A stretch of 64,000 bases of DNA from NCBI RefSeq assembly GCF_900107155.1, contig NZ_FNOX01000001.1, forward strand, positions 124,001-188,000, in the 5' to 3' direction. Under the pieces are notes generated by a model. That model searched no databases, was not told where the DNA came from, and worked only from the letters and a program-made list of their open reading frames with translations. Position 1 is the first letter of the stretch. Every line of letters starts with the position of its first letter. The stretch comes from Pseudomonas salomonii (lineage in GTDB: Bacteria; Pseudomonadota; Gammaproteobacteria; Pseudomonadales; Pseudomonadaceae). The translations under genes and the position numbers were made by a program. Positions 52,431-60,251 of this stretch are shown here, in pieces.

Positions 52431-53885
52431 GTCTGCTTTTGGCCGAGCATCGACATAGCGCTGCATAATAGAAAGCACCATTGAGTTCAACGCTAGGATC
52501 TTCATCCCTCGCGTCACCGCCACGTACAGCAAATTCAACTCGTCATCTTTACGACCTTGCTCGATATCGGGTGAAAGCGGATCAGCGCTAAAGTCGTCAT
52601 ACAGGCTGACAAAGTCCCACTCCAGCCCCTTGGCCTTGTGCCCAGTCGTGAGTGTCACTGTGGCGTCTAGCTCGTTATCTACCGAGCGGGAACGTAAGGT
52701 ATGGATCCGCTGGGGCAGGTCCGGATAGGCTGTAATAATCTTGATCGATCGCAACATCTCCGTATCCTGGCTTACCTCGGCAATTTCCACGTACTGTGAA
52801 AATTCCCGGTAATCTCGCAGCAGCCTGCGGTTCTGCACCTCCTGGTTACGGTTGCGGCTGAATAGGTATAGATCTTCCAGGTCGCGTAGCGAGTAGCTGT
52901 CGATACCGCCGACCCAGAAAATCTTGGGGTTGCTTGCGACTAGCTGCAGAGCGTTCTCGATGACGCCGGTGACAGTACGATGGATAAACGTGCGATGCGG
53001 TAGATCTTCAGGCAGAGCCCGTTTAACCAGGGTATTGCAACCTAACCCCTGCAGCTTTCTTGTCTCACCCTTGTAGAAAAGAATGATGTTGGCCACATGC
53101 GCGACGGCAGGGCCGAAGCGAAAGCTTTGGGTCAGGTAATGACGTTCGGCGTCGGCCATCCAGTCGCTGTTGAGCGCATCTTCTGCGCCGCGGAAGCGAT
53201 AGATCTGCTGGTGGGGATCACCGACTGCCACCTTGCGGACCCGTTGTATTTTTACTATGTCGGCAATAACTGGGTTCACGTCTTGACCTTCATCGAGCAG
53301 GATGGCGTTAAATCGTTCGCTCAGGTCGGGCTTGCTTAGCTGATACAGCTTCAAGTACGCGTCATGGGTGATCGACATTCCTGTGTCATGCAGATCGATC
53401 ATCCGGTTCCAGATGGTTTTAGCCACGTTTAAAGCATTGTTTAGGAAACGTTCCTGGGCACTTGTGAGCATTCGTTGCCCCTGGAACCTGGGAAAATGCA
53501 GACGGCCCAACTCGTCATCGGCGCTGGCCATGAAGTTGTTAAGCGTACTGAGGACATCCCGCACGAGCTCCCAGTCCTGGGTGTTGATGGCCCTTGCGAT
53601 ATCCGTCAGGCGCAAGTTATTGGTCTGCTTGGTGGCGTACTGACTGCCATAGACTGCATATGCGAGGCCATGCGCCGTCTTACACACCACGTTTCTGCGT
53701 GGAAAGCGGCCCCTGGCAGCGAGCTCGACGGATTTGTTGTAGCAGAGGTATAGCATTTTTACCGAGGCGTGTTGTGTGGCGTAGCCCACCAGTGTGGTGG
53801 TTTTGCCGGTACCGGCAAAAGCCTGAACCAGCAGCTTGTCAGCCGTGGAATGGATGATGGGCTGCTGTTCTTGAGTCCACTGCAT
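52425..53885 (-). CDS. UvrD-like superfamily 1 helicase of the ICE
   Basis: A 486-residue helicase with Walker A VQAFAGTGKTTTLV (residues about 19-32), Walker B-like NAILLDEGQDVNPV, motif III VGDPHQQIYRFRGA, motif V TLTTGHKAKGLEWDFV and motif VI NLLYVAVTRGM. It lacks the long 1B/2B insertions of full UvrD, as in short SF1 helicases near FBH1. It lies beside PFL_4697 and TraD, so a role in DNA processing during transfer is likely; it is unrelated in position to the Gabija-like helicase. Confidence 0.85.
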   Translation of the reverse strand: MQWTQEQQPIIHSTADKLLVQAFAGTGKTTTLVGYATQHASVKMLYLCYNKSVELAARGRFPRRNVVCKTAHGLAYAVYGSQYATKQTNNLRLTDIARAINTQDWELVRDVLSTLNNFMASADDELGRLHFPRFQGQRMLTSAQERFLNNALNVAKTIWNRMIDLHDTGMSITHDAYLKLYQLSKPDLSERFNAILLDEGQDVNPVIADIVKIQRVRKVAVGDPHQQIYRFRGAEDALNSDWMADAERHYLTQSFRFGPAVAHVANIILFYKGETRKLQGLGCNTLVKRALPEDLPHRTFIHRTVTGVIENALQLVASNPKIFWVGGIDSYSLRDLEDLYLFSRNRNQEVQNRRLLRDYREFSQYVEIAEVSQDTEMLRSIKIITAYPDLPQRIHTLRSRSVDNELDATVTLTTGHKAKGLEWDFVSLYDDFSADPLSPDIEQGRKDDELNLLYVAVTRGMKILALNSMVLSIMQRYVDARPKADL

Positions 53886-53894
53886 GGGCAGCTC

Positions 53895-54650
53895 CTAAAG
53901 GTATTTTTTGAAGCTTGAGACGGTGATGTAAACGGACACACCCAACAGCACGGCGCAGGGCAACAGAATCAAAAGGGGGCTGATGCTGATGGGGATGGCC
54001 AGGTAGACCGTCCAGGGCACGATGGTCAGCGGAATGATCGTCCCCCGGGCTTTGTGATACAGGTAACTTGACTCGCGGCCGGAGCCGAATTTTCGTAGAT
54101 CACGTTGCACCAGGCCATCGACCAAGCCAGTGAACGCCGCCAGGGCGAACAGTGGAATCGTCAACGTCAGAATGACCATTCGCACACAGAAGGTCAGGAC
54201 TGTGTATAACGCGGCTAAGCCATAGTCCTGGAATTTGATCATCGCCCGACCGAGTTCGTAGCGAAGGTTCAAGGTTCCCGTTTGTTGTGGTGATGTTGAG
54301 CGAGCGTACTGTGTCAGTGAATTTATGTTGTCCTGCATGCCGGTTTTCACCATCAGCCAGTCATAGACCGTTTGTGCCAGCCAGGTTGCCGTACGCCCCG
54401 GTTCTTTGATGACAACGCTGTGCAGCAGATCCTGGGACAGCCAGCCCAGTTCGTGTTGGAACATCTGCTGAGCGTGATTCCAGCCGGCATCCGGCCAGAA
54501 CGTGTACATGCAAAGCCATTCAACGACGATGGCGCCGAGCAGGGAGCCGAACATCACCCCCAAGAAATGAAAAGGGGTAGAGAACAGCATGCCCAGGAAG
54601 TTTTTTTGACCTTTCTGTTGTTGCTGGGCTTTTTCCGCGATATCGGCCAT
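53895..54650 (-). CDS. ICE membrane protein, PFL_4697 family (TIGR03747)
   Basis: A 251-residue polytopic inner-membrane protein with the typical start QQQKGQKNFLGMLFSTPFHF and helices at about 25-50, 135-185 and 215-245. It always precedes or follows traD in this ICE type. It ends 9 nt before the helicase gene and starts 18 nt after the traD stop. The exact role in transfer is unknown. Confidence 0.88.
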   Translation of the reverse strand: MADIAEKAQQQQKGQKNFLGMLFSTPFHFLGVMFGSLLGAIVVEWLCMYTFWPDAGWNHAQQMFQHELGWLSQDLLHSVVIKEPGRTATWLAQTVYDWLMVKTGMQDNINSLTQYARSTSPQQTGTLNLRYELGRAMIKFQDYGLAALYTVLTFCVRMVILTLTIPLFALAAFTGLVDGLVQRDLRKFGSGRESSYLYHKARGTIIPLTIVPWTVYLAIPISISPLLILLPCAVLLGVSVYITVSSFKKYL

Positions 54651-54668
54651 GGCTATTTTCTCTCAGGC

Positions 54669-56885
54669 CTACGCGTCTTTTCCGTTATTGGCCATCTGAC
54701 GGAAGTCGTCTACCAAGTCATCAGGAAGCGATTCACTTAATGCGTCATATCCCGGCGCTTGCCACCAGTCGCTGCTGGTTCCGGATCCTTTACGCATGCC
54801 CTCAACCAAGGCCTGAAGATCCTTGGGCATCACTTCATCGGGATCGCTTGCCGGCAACGGCATACGAATCTTCCACAAATTCCCGCCCTCTATCAGGGCA
54901 AAGCATTGCCCTTTGGGTAGGGCAACCACATGCGCCGGTTCGATCATCGGTACGCTGACACTTTGGATCTGATCGTGGGTGTTAGAGGTGAAAGCGGTGT
55001 TGCCGTTAATAGCGTCATTTGCACTGCTCGCTGGTGTGCTGGTAAACACCTGGACCTTGGGCAACTGGTTGGTCAGCAACTCGGCGGTTGCAGTCTCACG
55101 TACACGTAACATGAACAGGTTGTTGAAGTTACCGATGACTTGGCCAGCTTTAGCCCGGTTACCAATTTTTGCCTCAATATCGCTCATGGTTTGGGTGTAG
55201 GCCGTGACCTGCATTCCGGCACCACCGCCTTTGTTGATCATCGGTATGAATTCATCGCCCATCAGTTCGTTGAATTCGTCCGCATGCACGTTAATTGCTA
55301 CCTTGCCGCCGGTAGCCCCGAGCAAGCCATCATCGATGCCAAACTTATAGATGTGGCCCGCAACTGACACCAGGTCGCTGAACATCGAGTTGCCCACCGC
55401 TGCAGCCACCTCTGTATCAGATAAAGCGTCCAGGCCGACATAGACCACTGCGCGTTTGCGGATGATCTGCATCCAGTCAAAGATTGGGCGCGGATCTTCA
55501 AGATCCATGTAGTCGGGAGATAGCAGCTCTGCAATTCGTCCGGTAGTCAGTTTTTCCAGCAATGGCAGAAGGCTGGCCACGATCTTGTCGAAATAGGTTT
55601 TGTCATAGCGTACCGCTGATCGCAGGCCCTCCATCACGGGGTCGGAGTTGCGTTGCTGGGTAAGGTACATGTCCAGGGCCACCACGCGCAGCGGTCTATC
55701 CTTCATCGCAAAACTCAGGTTCTTACGATCAATCTTGCCTTCCAATTCAACGATGGTTTGCCAGCCTTTGGGATCATGTTCGGCGAAGTACTTCTGTGCA
55801 TACTCAAGGAACAACGCATCAATGTTGGTCACATGCTTGAGGATCTGCTCGTAATCCGGTCGACGTCCCAGGGCCACCAAAGCGCGCGCGATGATGTTGA
55901 CGAACCGCCAGGCAAATTCGCGGAATGCCGCTGAGTTGCCTTCACCAGAAAGTTGACCGGCAATGCGGGTTGCAACCTCTGAGATCCGTCCAAACCGGCC
56001 CACGGCGTTGTAACGTGCGGAATGGTCGGGCCAGCCCAGATGGAATACATAGAACTCTTCCAGTCTGCCGGCACGCTTGCACTCGATGTACATGCGCTTG
56101 AGCAGGTCAGCATCGCCTTTCGGGTCGAAGACAATCACCACTTCGCGGTCCAGGTTCATTTCTACATTGCGCTGGCTTCGATGAACGGGTTGCACACGAC
56201 GCCCCATCCGAACGCGGCGCCGGGGGCTACGGCGGGTACGTCTGATGTCTTGGGTGATAAACAACTCTGCCAGGCGGGTTTTTCCAACACGAGTAGTCCC
56301 CAATACAAGGGAGTGTCCAACCCGCTCACCCAGTGGCAGGCTGACATCCGCTTCGTTCGGCTCTATACCGTGCAAGCGCGGTAGCCCCCCGACTGGAGGA
56401 AGTGGACGCGCCGGGTTAAATGGCACATCCCACGAGGTAGCCTTTGACAGCAATTTGAGTGGAAAGGGCGCGAACTCCAAACGCTCTTCAATTCTGCGAG
56501 CAAAGGTATAGATAGAGGTGGGCTCGACATACTCGGCGTATTTTGGGAGGTAAGTCTCCATCAACCGCTGAGTATGTTTTTGGGTCCAGCGAAAGCCTTT
56601 ACCGATGAATAGCCGCTCATTGCTGACCGGCATGTCTTTGCTGGTCATGGTGTAGTGGGGTAGACGCCGAATATTGCGTCGGTAACGCAGCACCACCAAC
56701 GCCTGCTTGAGGCGGACGAACCCCAGCCCTAGAAAGCCTGTACCGGCAACCATGCCGAATAATGGCGTCAGAGCAACCGCCCATGGCGCGAAAATACAAA
56801 GCAATGCCGCAGCGACACATACGCAAACTGTGTACAGCTCGACGGCAGGGCGTAGTAGCGACTCAATTGTGTAGGAGGTGGCCAT
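54669..56885 (-). CDS. traD: Conjugative coupling protein TraD (SXT/PFL type, TIGR03743)
   Basis: A 738-residue hexameric ATPase that brings the relaxosome to the secretion channel. Two membrane helices lie at about 17-58. Walker A is VLGTTRVGKTRLAELF near residue 195, and FDPKGDAD is a conserved element; Walker B is in HADEFNELMGDEF near 540. AGGAAG lies 7 nt upstream of the ATG. All key motifs are present and length is normal. Confidence 0.92.
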   Translation of the reverse strand: MATSYTIESLLRPAVELYTVCVCVAAALLCIFAPWAVALTPLFGMVAGTGFLGLGFVRLKQALVVLRYRRNIRRLPHYTMTSKDMPVSNERLFIGKGFRWTQKHTQRLMETYLPKYAEYVEPTSIYTFARRIEERLEFAPFPLKLLSKATSWDVPFNPARPLPPVGGLPRLHGIEPNEADVSLPLGERVGHSLVLGTTRVGKTRLAELFITQDIRRTRRSPRRRVRMGRRVQPVHRSQRNVEMNLDREVVIVFDPKGDADLLKRMYIECKRAGRLEEFYVFHLGWPDHSARYNAVGRFGRISEVATRIAGQLSGEGNSAAFREFAWRFVNIIARALVALGRRPDYEQILKHVTNIDALFLEYAQKYFAEHDPKGWQTIVELEGKIDRKNLSFAMKDRPLRVVALDMYLTQQRNSDPVMEGLRSAVRYDKTYFDKIVASLLPLLEKLTTGRIAELLSPDYMDLEDPRPIFDWMQIIRKRAVVYVGLDALSDTEVAAAVGNSMFSDLVSVAGHIYKFGIDDGLLGATGGKVAINVHADEFNELMGDEFIPMINKGGGAGMQVTAYTQTMSDIEAKIGNRAKAGQVIGNFNNLFMLRVRETATAELLTNQLPKVQVFTSTPASSANDAINGNTAFTSNTHDQIQSVSVPMIEPAHVVALPKGQCFALIEGGNLWKIRMPLPASDPDEVMPKDLQALVEGMRKGSGTSSDWWQAPGYDALSESLPDDLVDDFRQMANNGKDA

Positions 56886-56888
56886 GGA

Positions 56889-57299
56889 TCACTTCCTATG
56901 AGTGAAAGGGGACAGTGGCCCCACTGTTTCGAAATGGAAAACGACTGGCTTGCCTGTCTCAACGATCAGCCCATAGGACTTGGCCAGGCGGTATATGGGG
57001 TGGTAGCTGTTAAGGGAGTTGACGTGATCAGCAATGCGCTTTCGCCAGACCTCCAATGGCATCGCTGCCTTGCTCAAGTTACACGGCACGCACGCGGGCA
57101 TCATGTTGCTGATGGTGTGGTTCTCCGGCAGCCCCAAAATGATGGCGCCGGTGTACTTGCCGTTCACCCTTTCAGGTTCTCGCCATACTGCTTCCTTGTG
57201 GTCCGCATGCCACCGGTCACCCAACAGCACACCGCAGTATGCGCAATGGCCCGCGAATTTAGCGTGAAGCTCGCAGCGTTGCTTCTTGGTCAGCTTCAT
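56889..57299 (-). CDS. HNH endonuclease of the ICE transfer region
   Basis: A 136-residue protein read from MKLTKKQRCELHAKFAG (ATG 57297-57299). The HNH motif has CAYCGVLL, WHADHKEAV, then NMMPACVPCNLSKA, giving a zinc-bound Cys4 plus ADH catalytic pair. It lies between traD and PFL_4695 with a 41-nt overlap with the small gene upstream. It may act on incoming DNA or group-I-like targets; the role is not known. Confidence 0.8.
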   Translation of the reverse strand: MKLTKKQRCELHAKFAGHCAYCGVLLGDRWHADHKEAVWREPERVNGKYTGAIILGLPENHTISNMMPACVPCNLSKAAMPLEVWRKRIADHVNSLNSYHPIYRLAKSYGLIVETGKPVVFHFETVGPLSPFTHRK

Positions 57300-57543
57300 G
57301 GGGCCGGGATCCTCCTTTGATGCGTGATGATGAATTGGCCAACTCTTGCCTCGCTTGCTCAACTGCCTCGGGCAGGCGTTCTTTCAGCCGCTGACATAGC
57401 TCCACCTCGTCACCAGGTACGCGAGCGATGACGGTGCCGCCATAGAGCTTGGCGACATAGGTGACTTGTTCAAAAAGCAACTGGCCTGCTCGAGGGTCAT
57501 CCGGTTGCTTGATAACCAAGGTGATGTGCGTAAGAGAGGCCAT
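57259..57543 (-). CDS. ICE hypothetical protein, 94 aa
   Basis: A 94-residue protein (LTHITLVIKQPDDPRAGQLL, ERLPEAVEQARQELANSSSR). It starts 7 nt after the PFL_4695 gene end and overlaps the HNH gene. No domain recognised. It is a constant small neighbour of traD in this ICE type, inferred from position. Confidence 0.65.
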   Translation of the reverse strand: MASLTHITLVIKQPDDPRAGQLLFEQVTYVAKLYGGTVIARVPGDEVELCQRLKERLPEAVEQARQELANSSSRIKGGSRPHEADQEATLRASR

Positions 57544-57550
57544 ACCCTGG

Positions 57551-58054
57551 TCACTGCTGGATCGTTGTGGCAGTGATCAGCAGCGGGTAATGCTGGACTC
57601 CAAGGCGCTGTGCCAGATCATTTGATGGTGCCGGGACCACATGTAGATTTCCTGCCCATCGTTGGATTTCGGCAAACCGCTCGGCGCTGGCCACGTTAAC
57701 CACCAGGCCAACTGCCTGCAGTTGCTGTAACTGATCGCGACGCTGTGATAACCACTTTCTGGAGCCTTCATCGTCACCTACAAGAAACAATGGTTGCAGG
57801 CCAGGTGCGTTGATTACCCGGCCCTGGACCTGCCCGGGTGTCAGTTGGTCAGAGCGCACTGGAAACGAGCCTTGCCCACGCACACCAATATTCTCTGACT
57901 GTGCTGACTGCTCGGTAGGTTCTGGAGCCAAGTCCTGGTAGTAGGGCAGAGCGGAACCCCCCCCTCGGTCTTCAACAACAATCAGCGAGGTGGCATGCAC
58001 TGCCATGGGGGAGGCCAAAGACAGCAAAACAGGCAGATGTAGCAATCTATTCAT
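57551..58054 (-). CDS. ICE conjugation protein, PFL_4695 family (TIGR03765)
   Basis: A 167-residue exported protein with signal peptide (LPVLLSLASPMAVHA) and the family pattern GGGSALPYYQDLAPEP, then LTPGQVQGRVINAPGLQPLF and a C-terminal VQHYPLLITATTIQQ. It overlaps the transglycosylase gene by 4 nt. The TrbC-like fold without CxxC suggests a periplasmic structural role. Confidence 0.88.
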   Translation of the reverse strand: MNRLLHLPVLLSLASPMAVHATSLIVVEDRGGGSALPYYQDLAPEPTEQSAQSENIGVRGQGSFPVRSDQLTPGQVQGRVINAPGLQPLFLVGDDEGSRKWLSQRRDQLQQLQAVGLVVNVASAERFAEIQRWAGNLHVVPAPSNDLAQRLGVQHYPLLITATTIQQ

Positions 58055-58608
58055 GGATTATTCGCCATCAGGTTGATACCGGTGACCCGGCTGAGGTGTT
58101 TGGCAAAAGCTCGTCGGTATCGGGCAGCGGGTTCGCCTCCGGCAGGGCGGTGGTATCGGCCAGCAGCGGTGATCCAATCGCCTCCTTTGGCTTTTTGCTC
58201 AGCCAGGATCTGGGCCGTCACCGAGAGGTTTTTGTACGGATCCAGCCCTTCGCAGGGATAGCTATAACGGTGGCCGTTGGCACCGATGTTGGTTTGTCCA
58301 AGACCGACGTCGACTCTATTTGGGCCTGCGGTCTGAAGCGCGATCATCAACGCTCTGCAAGCATCGCTGCGTGTCGCAAAGCGATATCCGGCGCCGGCGA
58401 CATTCAACGTCCAGGGCCAGGGGACGATCTGGCCGCGAAGTCGGGTGCCGCTCTCTTGCAGTGCAACTGAGTACAGCACCTCGGACGGAACGCCAGCTGG
58501 CAGGGCAATCAACTGATAGGCCGGTGGCGGAACCTCGGCACCGTTAGCAAATGCCGCGGTGAGCAGTAGCCCCCCCGTTAAAGCCGCGCGAATTACAGAC
58601 GCTGCCAT
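58051..58608 (-). CDS. Lytic transglycosylase (SLT type) of the ICE
   Basis: A 185-residue periplasmic enzyme with signal peptide (LLLTAAFANGA). The catalytic Glu is in VALQESGTRLRG, and the SLT helices VDVGLGQTNIGAN and ILAEQKAKGGDWITAAGRYH follow. It opens the peptidoglycan for the transfer channel, the VirB1 role. It overlaps its neighbours by 4 and 16 nt. Confidence 0.88.
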   Translation of the reverse strand: MAASVIRAALTGGLLLTAAFANGAEVPPPAYQLIALPAGVPSEVLYSVALQESGTRLRGQIVPWPWTLNVAGAGYRFATRSDACRALMIALQTAGPNRVDVGLGQTNIGANGHRYSYPCEGLDPYKNLSVTAQILAEQKAKGGDWITAAGRYHRPAGGEPAARYRRAFAKHLSRVTGINLMANNP

Positions 58609-59375
58609 TGTCCATTCACCTCGCGTACCAAGGCCGGCAGCTCACCGCCGAGTCCAAGGCCAAGCCATCGACCGGCATCGTGATTCAGTGTGATCTGTCG
58701 GCTTCGCACGCTGGCCGGTTCGACTCCGGCCAAGATGGCCCAGCGGCGAATTATTTCGTCATCACCTTGACTACCAACGAAGTACAGATCAAAGGACTGT
58801 TTCTGGTTTTGTAAGTCTTTGACGCGGTCAATACATGCGTTGCAACTGTCTTGAACAAAGACGGCTAGTCGTCCAGTGCCTTTCACAGCAGTTAACGCTC
58901 CCGAGCCAGGAGCAGATGCAGGGTTGGACGATAGTTGGATGACTTTTTCATTGGGGTAAAGACGTGCGAAGGCTTGGTCATAGGCCCTTTGGTACGCCAA
59001 TTCCTTATCGATACGCTGTCGCTCGGCTCGCACCTGCAGCTCTGCATAGCGTCGGCGCTCCTCCTCCGACTTCGCTTCGATGCCAAGTGCTGTCAGAGGA
59101 TCCAGGCCTGGCGAATAGATTCCGCGAGGGCCCTCCATCACAGTTTGAAAACGGGACCATTCTTGAGGGGTTAATCCCCACTCGCGGGCGAGTTCTGTCT
59201 GACTGGCTCCTTGAGAAAAGTTGTGAACTTCACTGTTCTGAGTGTTCGAGATCGACGTTGATTGCCCCGAAGCCGCATGACAGCCGTATGCAAACGCGAA
59301 GGTGGCCAAGCCTGCAATGAAACCCAAAATGTTCTTGGGCTTCATCGTTTTCGAAGAAGTGGTAGGGGAGTGCAT
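58593..59375 (-). CDS. ICE conjugation protein, PFL_4693 family (TIGR03759)
   Basis: A 260-residue exported protein with a signal sequence (GFIAGLATFAFAYGCHA). The signature LTPQEWSRFQTVMEGPRGIY, SPGLDPLTALGIEAK is diagnostic of the family. The C-terminal domain is thioredoxin-like with CNAC (QDSCNACIDRV), so it may take part in disulfide exchange. AGGACC lies before the ATG at 59375. Confidence 0.9.
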   Translation of the reverse strand: MHSPTTSSKTMKPKNILGFIAGLATFAFAYGCHAASGQSTSISNTQNSEVHNFSQGASQTELAREWGLTPQEWSRFQTVMEGPRGIYSPGLDPLTALGIEAKSEEERRRYAELQVRAERQRIDKELAYQRAYDQAFARLYPNEKVIQLSSNPASAPGSGALTAVKGTGRLAVFVQDSCNACIDRVKDLQNQKQSFDLYFVGSQGDDEIIRRWAILAGVEPASVRSRQITLNHDAGRWLGLGLGGELPALVREVNGQWQRL

Positions 59376-59385
59376 AAAGGAGGTC

Positions 59386-60093
59386 CTATTGCGCGACGGT
59401 TACGGTTTGAGGTGTTCCGGCCACGTCAAAGCGTGCGGATCTTCCGTCCAGCGCGTTGAGTCGCCAGGCGGTGCCCGCCACAGCGTCACCAGGTCGGATA
59501 AGGTAAATTTGATTCAACTGCGTGCTGCCAGGCGGTGCTACGGACAAAAAGCGTTCACCGCCGCGATATTCGATACCGACGACGGTGAAGGGCGGCGCCT
59601 GAGGTATAACGACACCGGTGTTGGGCTTTGGGGTAGGAGGTGGTTTGCGGGCAACGGCTTTAGGCTTGGAGGGAGCAGCAGGTTGCTTGATCTGGGTTTT
59701 ACTTAGTTCGTGAATACGGCTATCAAGTGTTTCGACGCTGGCCTTGAGCACTACCAGCTCCCCTGAGGACGCAGCATTACGCGTGAGTTCTTGCGTCGAC
59801 TCGGTCGCTTGCTTTGCATAAGCCTGTACGGCATCGATCCGGTTCGACAATGCCTGCTGGCCGGAGCGGAAGTCCTCGTTGGTCACCAGGTGCTTGCCAT
59901 CTACCGTGTCTAGTCGCTCATCGACTTTGCCTAGCCGTGCCAGCAGTGCATCTAGCGACTCCTTGTCAGCGGTTGCGGCCATACTGTTGCTGAGCTGAGA
60001 GAGTTGATGGTGCTGATAGCCCAGCGTGCCTGCCAGAACTACAAGGCAGAGGCTTAGTATCAGAGTGGTTCGAGTCGGGCGTGATAGGTTCAT
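59386..60093 (-). CDS. Membrane-anchored coiled-coil protein of the transfer region
   Basis: A 235-residue protein read from MNLSRPTRTT (AGGA 6 nt upstream). One N-terminal membrane helix (LILSLCLVVLAGTLGYQ) is followed by a coiled coil (about 30-130), a Pro/Lys-rich linker (AAPSKPKAVARKPPPTPKP) and a small C-terminal beta domain. It precedes PFL_4693 by 10 nt. The form is like PilN/PilP or TolA-type spanning proteins. Its name and role are not established. Confidence 0.65.
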   Translation of the reverse strand: MNLSRPTRTTLILSLCLVVLAGTLGYQHHQLSQLSNSMAATADKESLDALLARLGKVDERLDTVDGKHLVTNEDFRSGQQALSNRIDAVQAYAKQATESTQELTRNAASSGELVVLKASVETLDSRIHELSKTQIKQPAAPSKPKAVARKPPPTPKPNTGVVIPQAPPFTVVGIEYRGGERFLSVAPPGSTQLNQIYLIRPGDAVAGTAWRLNALDGRSARFDVAGTPQTVTVAQ

Positions 60094-60220
60094 GAGCGTC
60101 CTCGCGCAAAAGCGAAGACACCCTCTCAAACCTGTCTGTCAGGCGCAGTAGGAAATAGGTTTTCTAGGGCGCATGGTTTTTGGTTCGTCGAGGGGGCTCT
60201 AGTAAATTGGGGCTTTATCA

Positions 60221-60246
60221 TAAAAACGGCCACCCGAAGGTGGCCG
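60221..60246 (-). terminator. Intrinsic terminator after the SNF2-like gene
   Basis: CGGCCACC (60227-60234) pairs with GGTGGCCG (60239-60246) around CGAA. On the minus strand it is followed by TTTTTA. It ends the helicase transcript 6 nt after its stop codon region and separates it from the coiled-coil gene. Confidence 0.8.
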
Positions 60247-60251
60247 CCAAA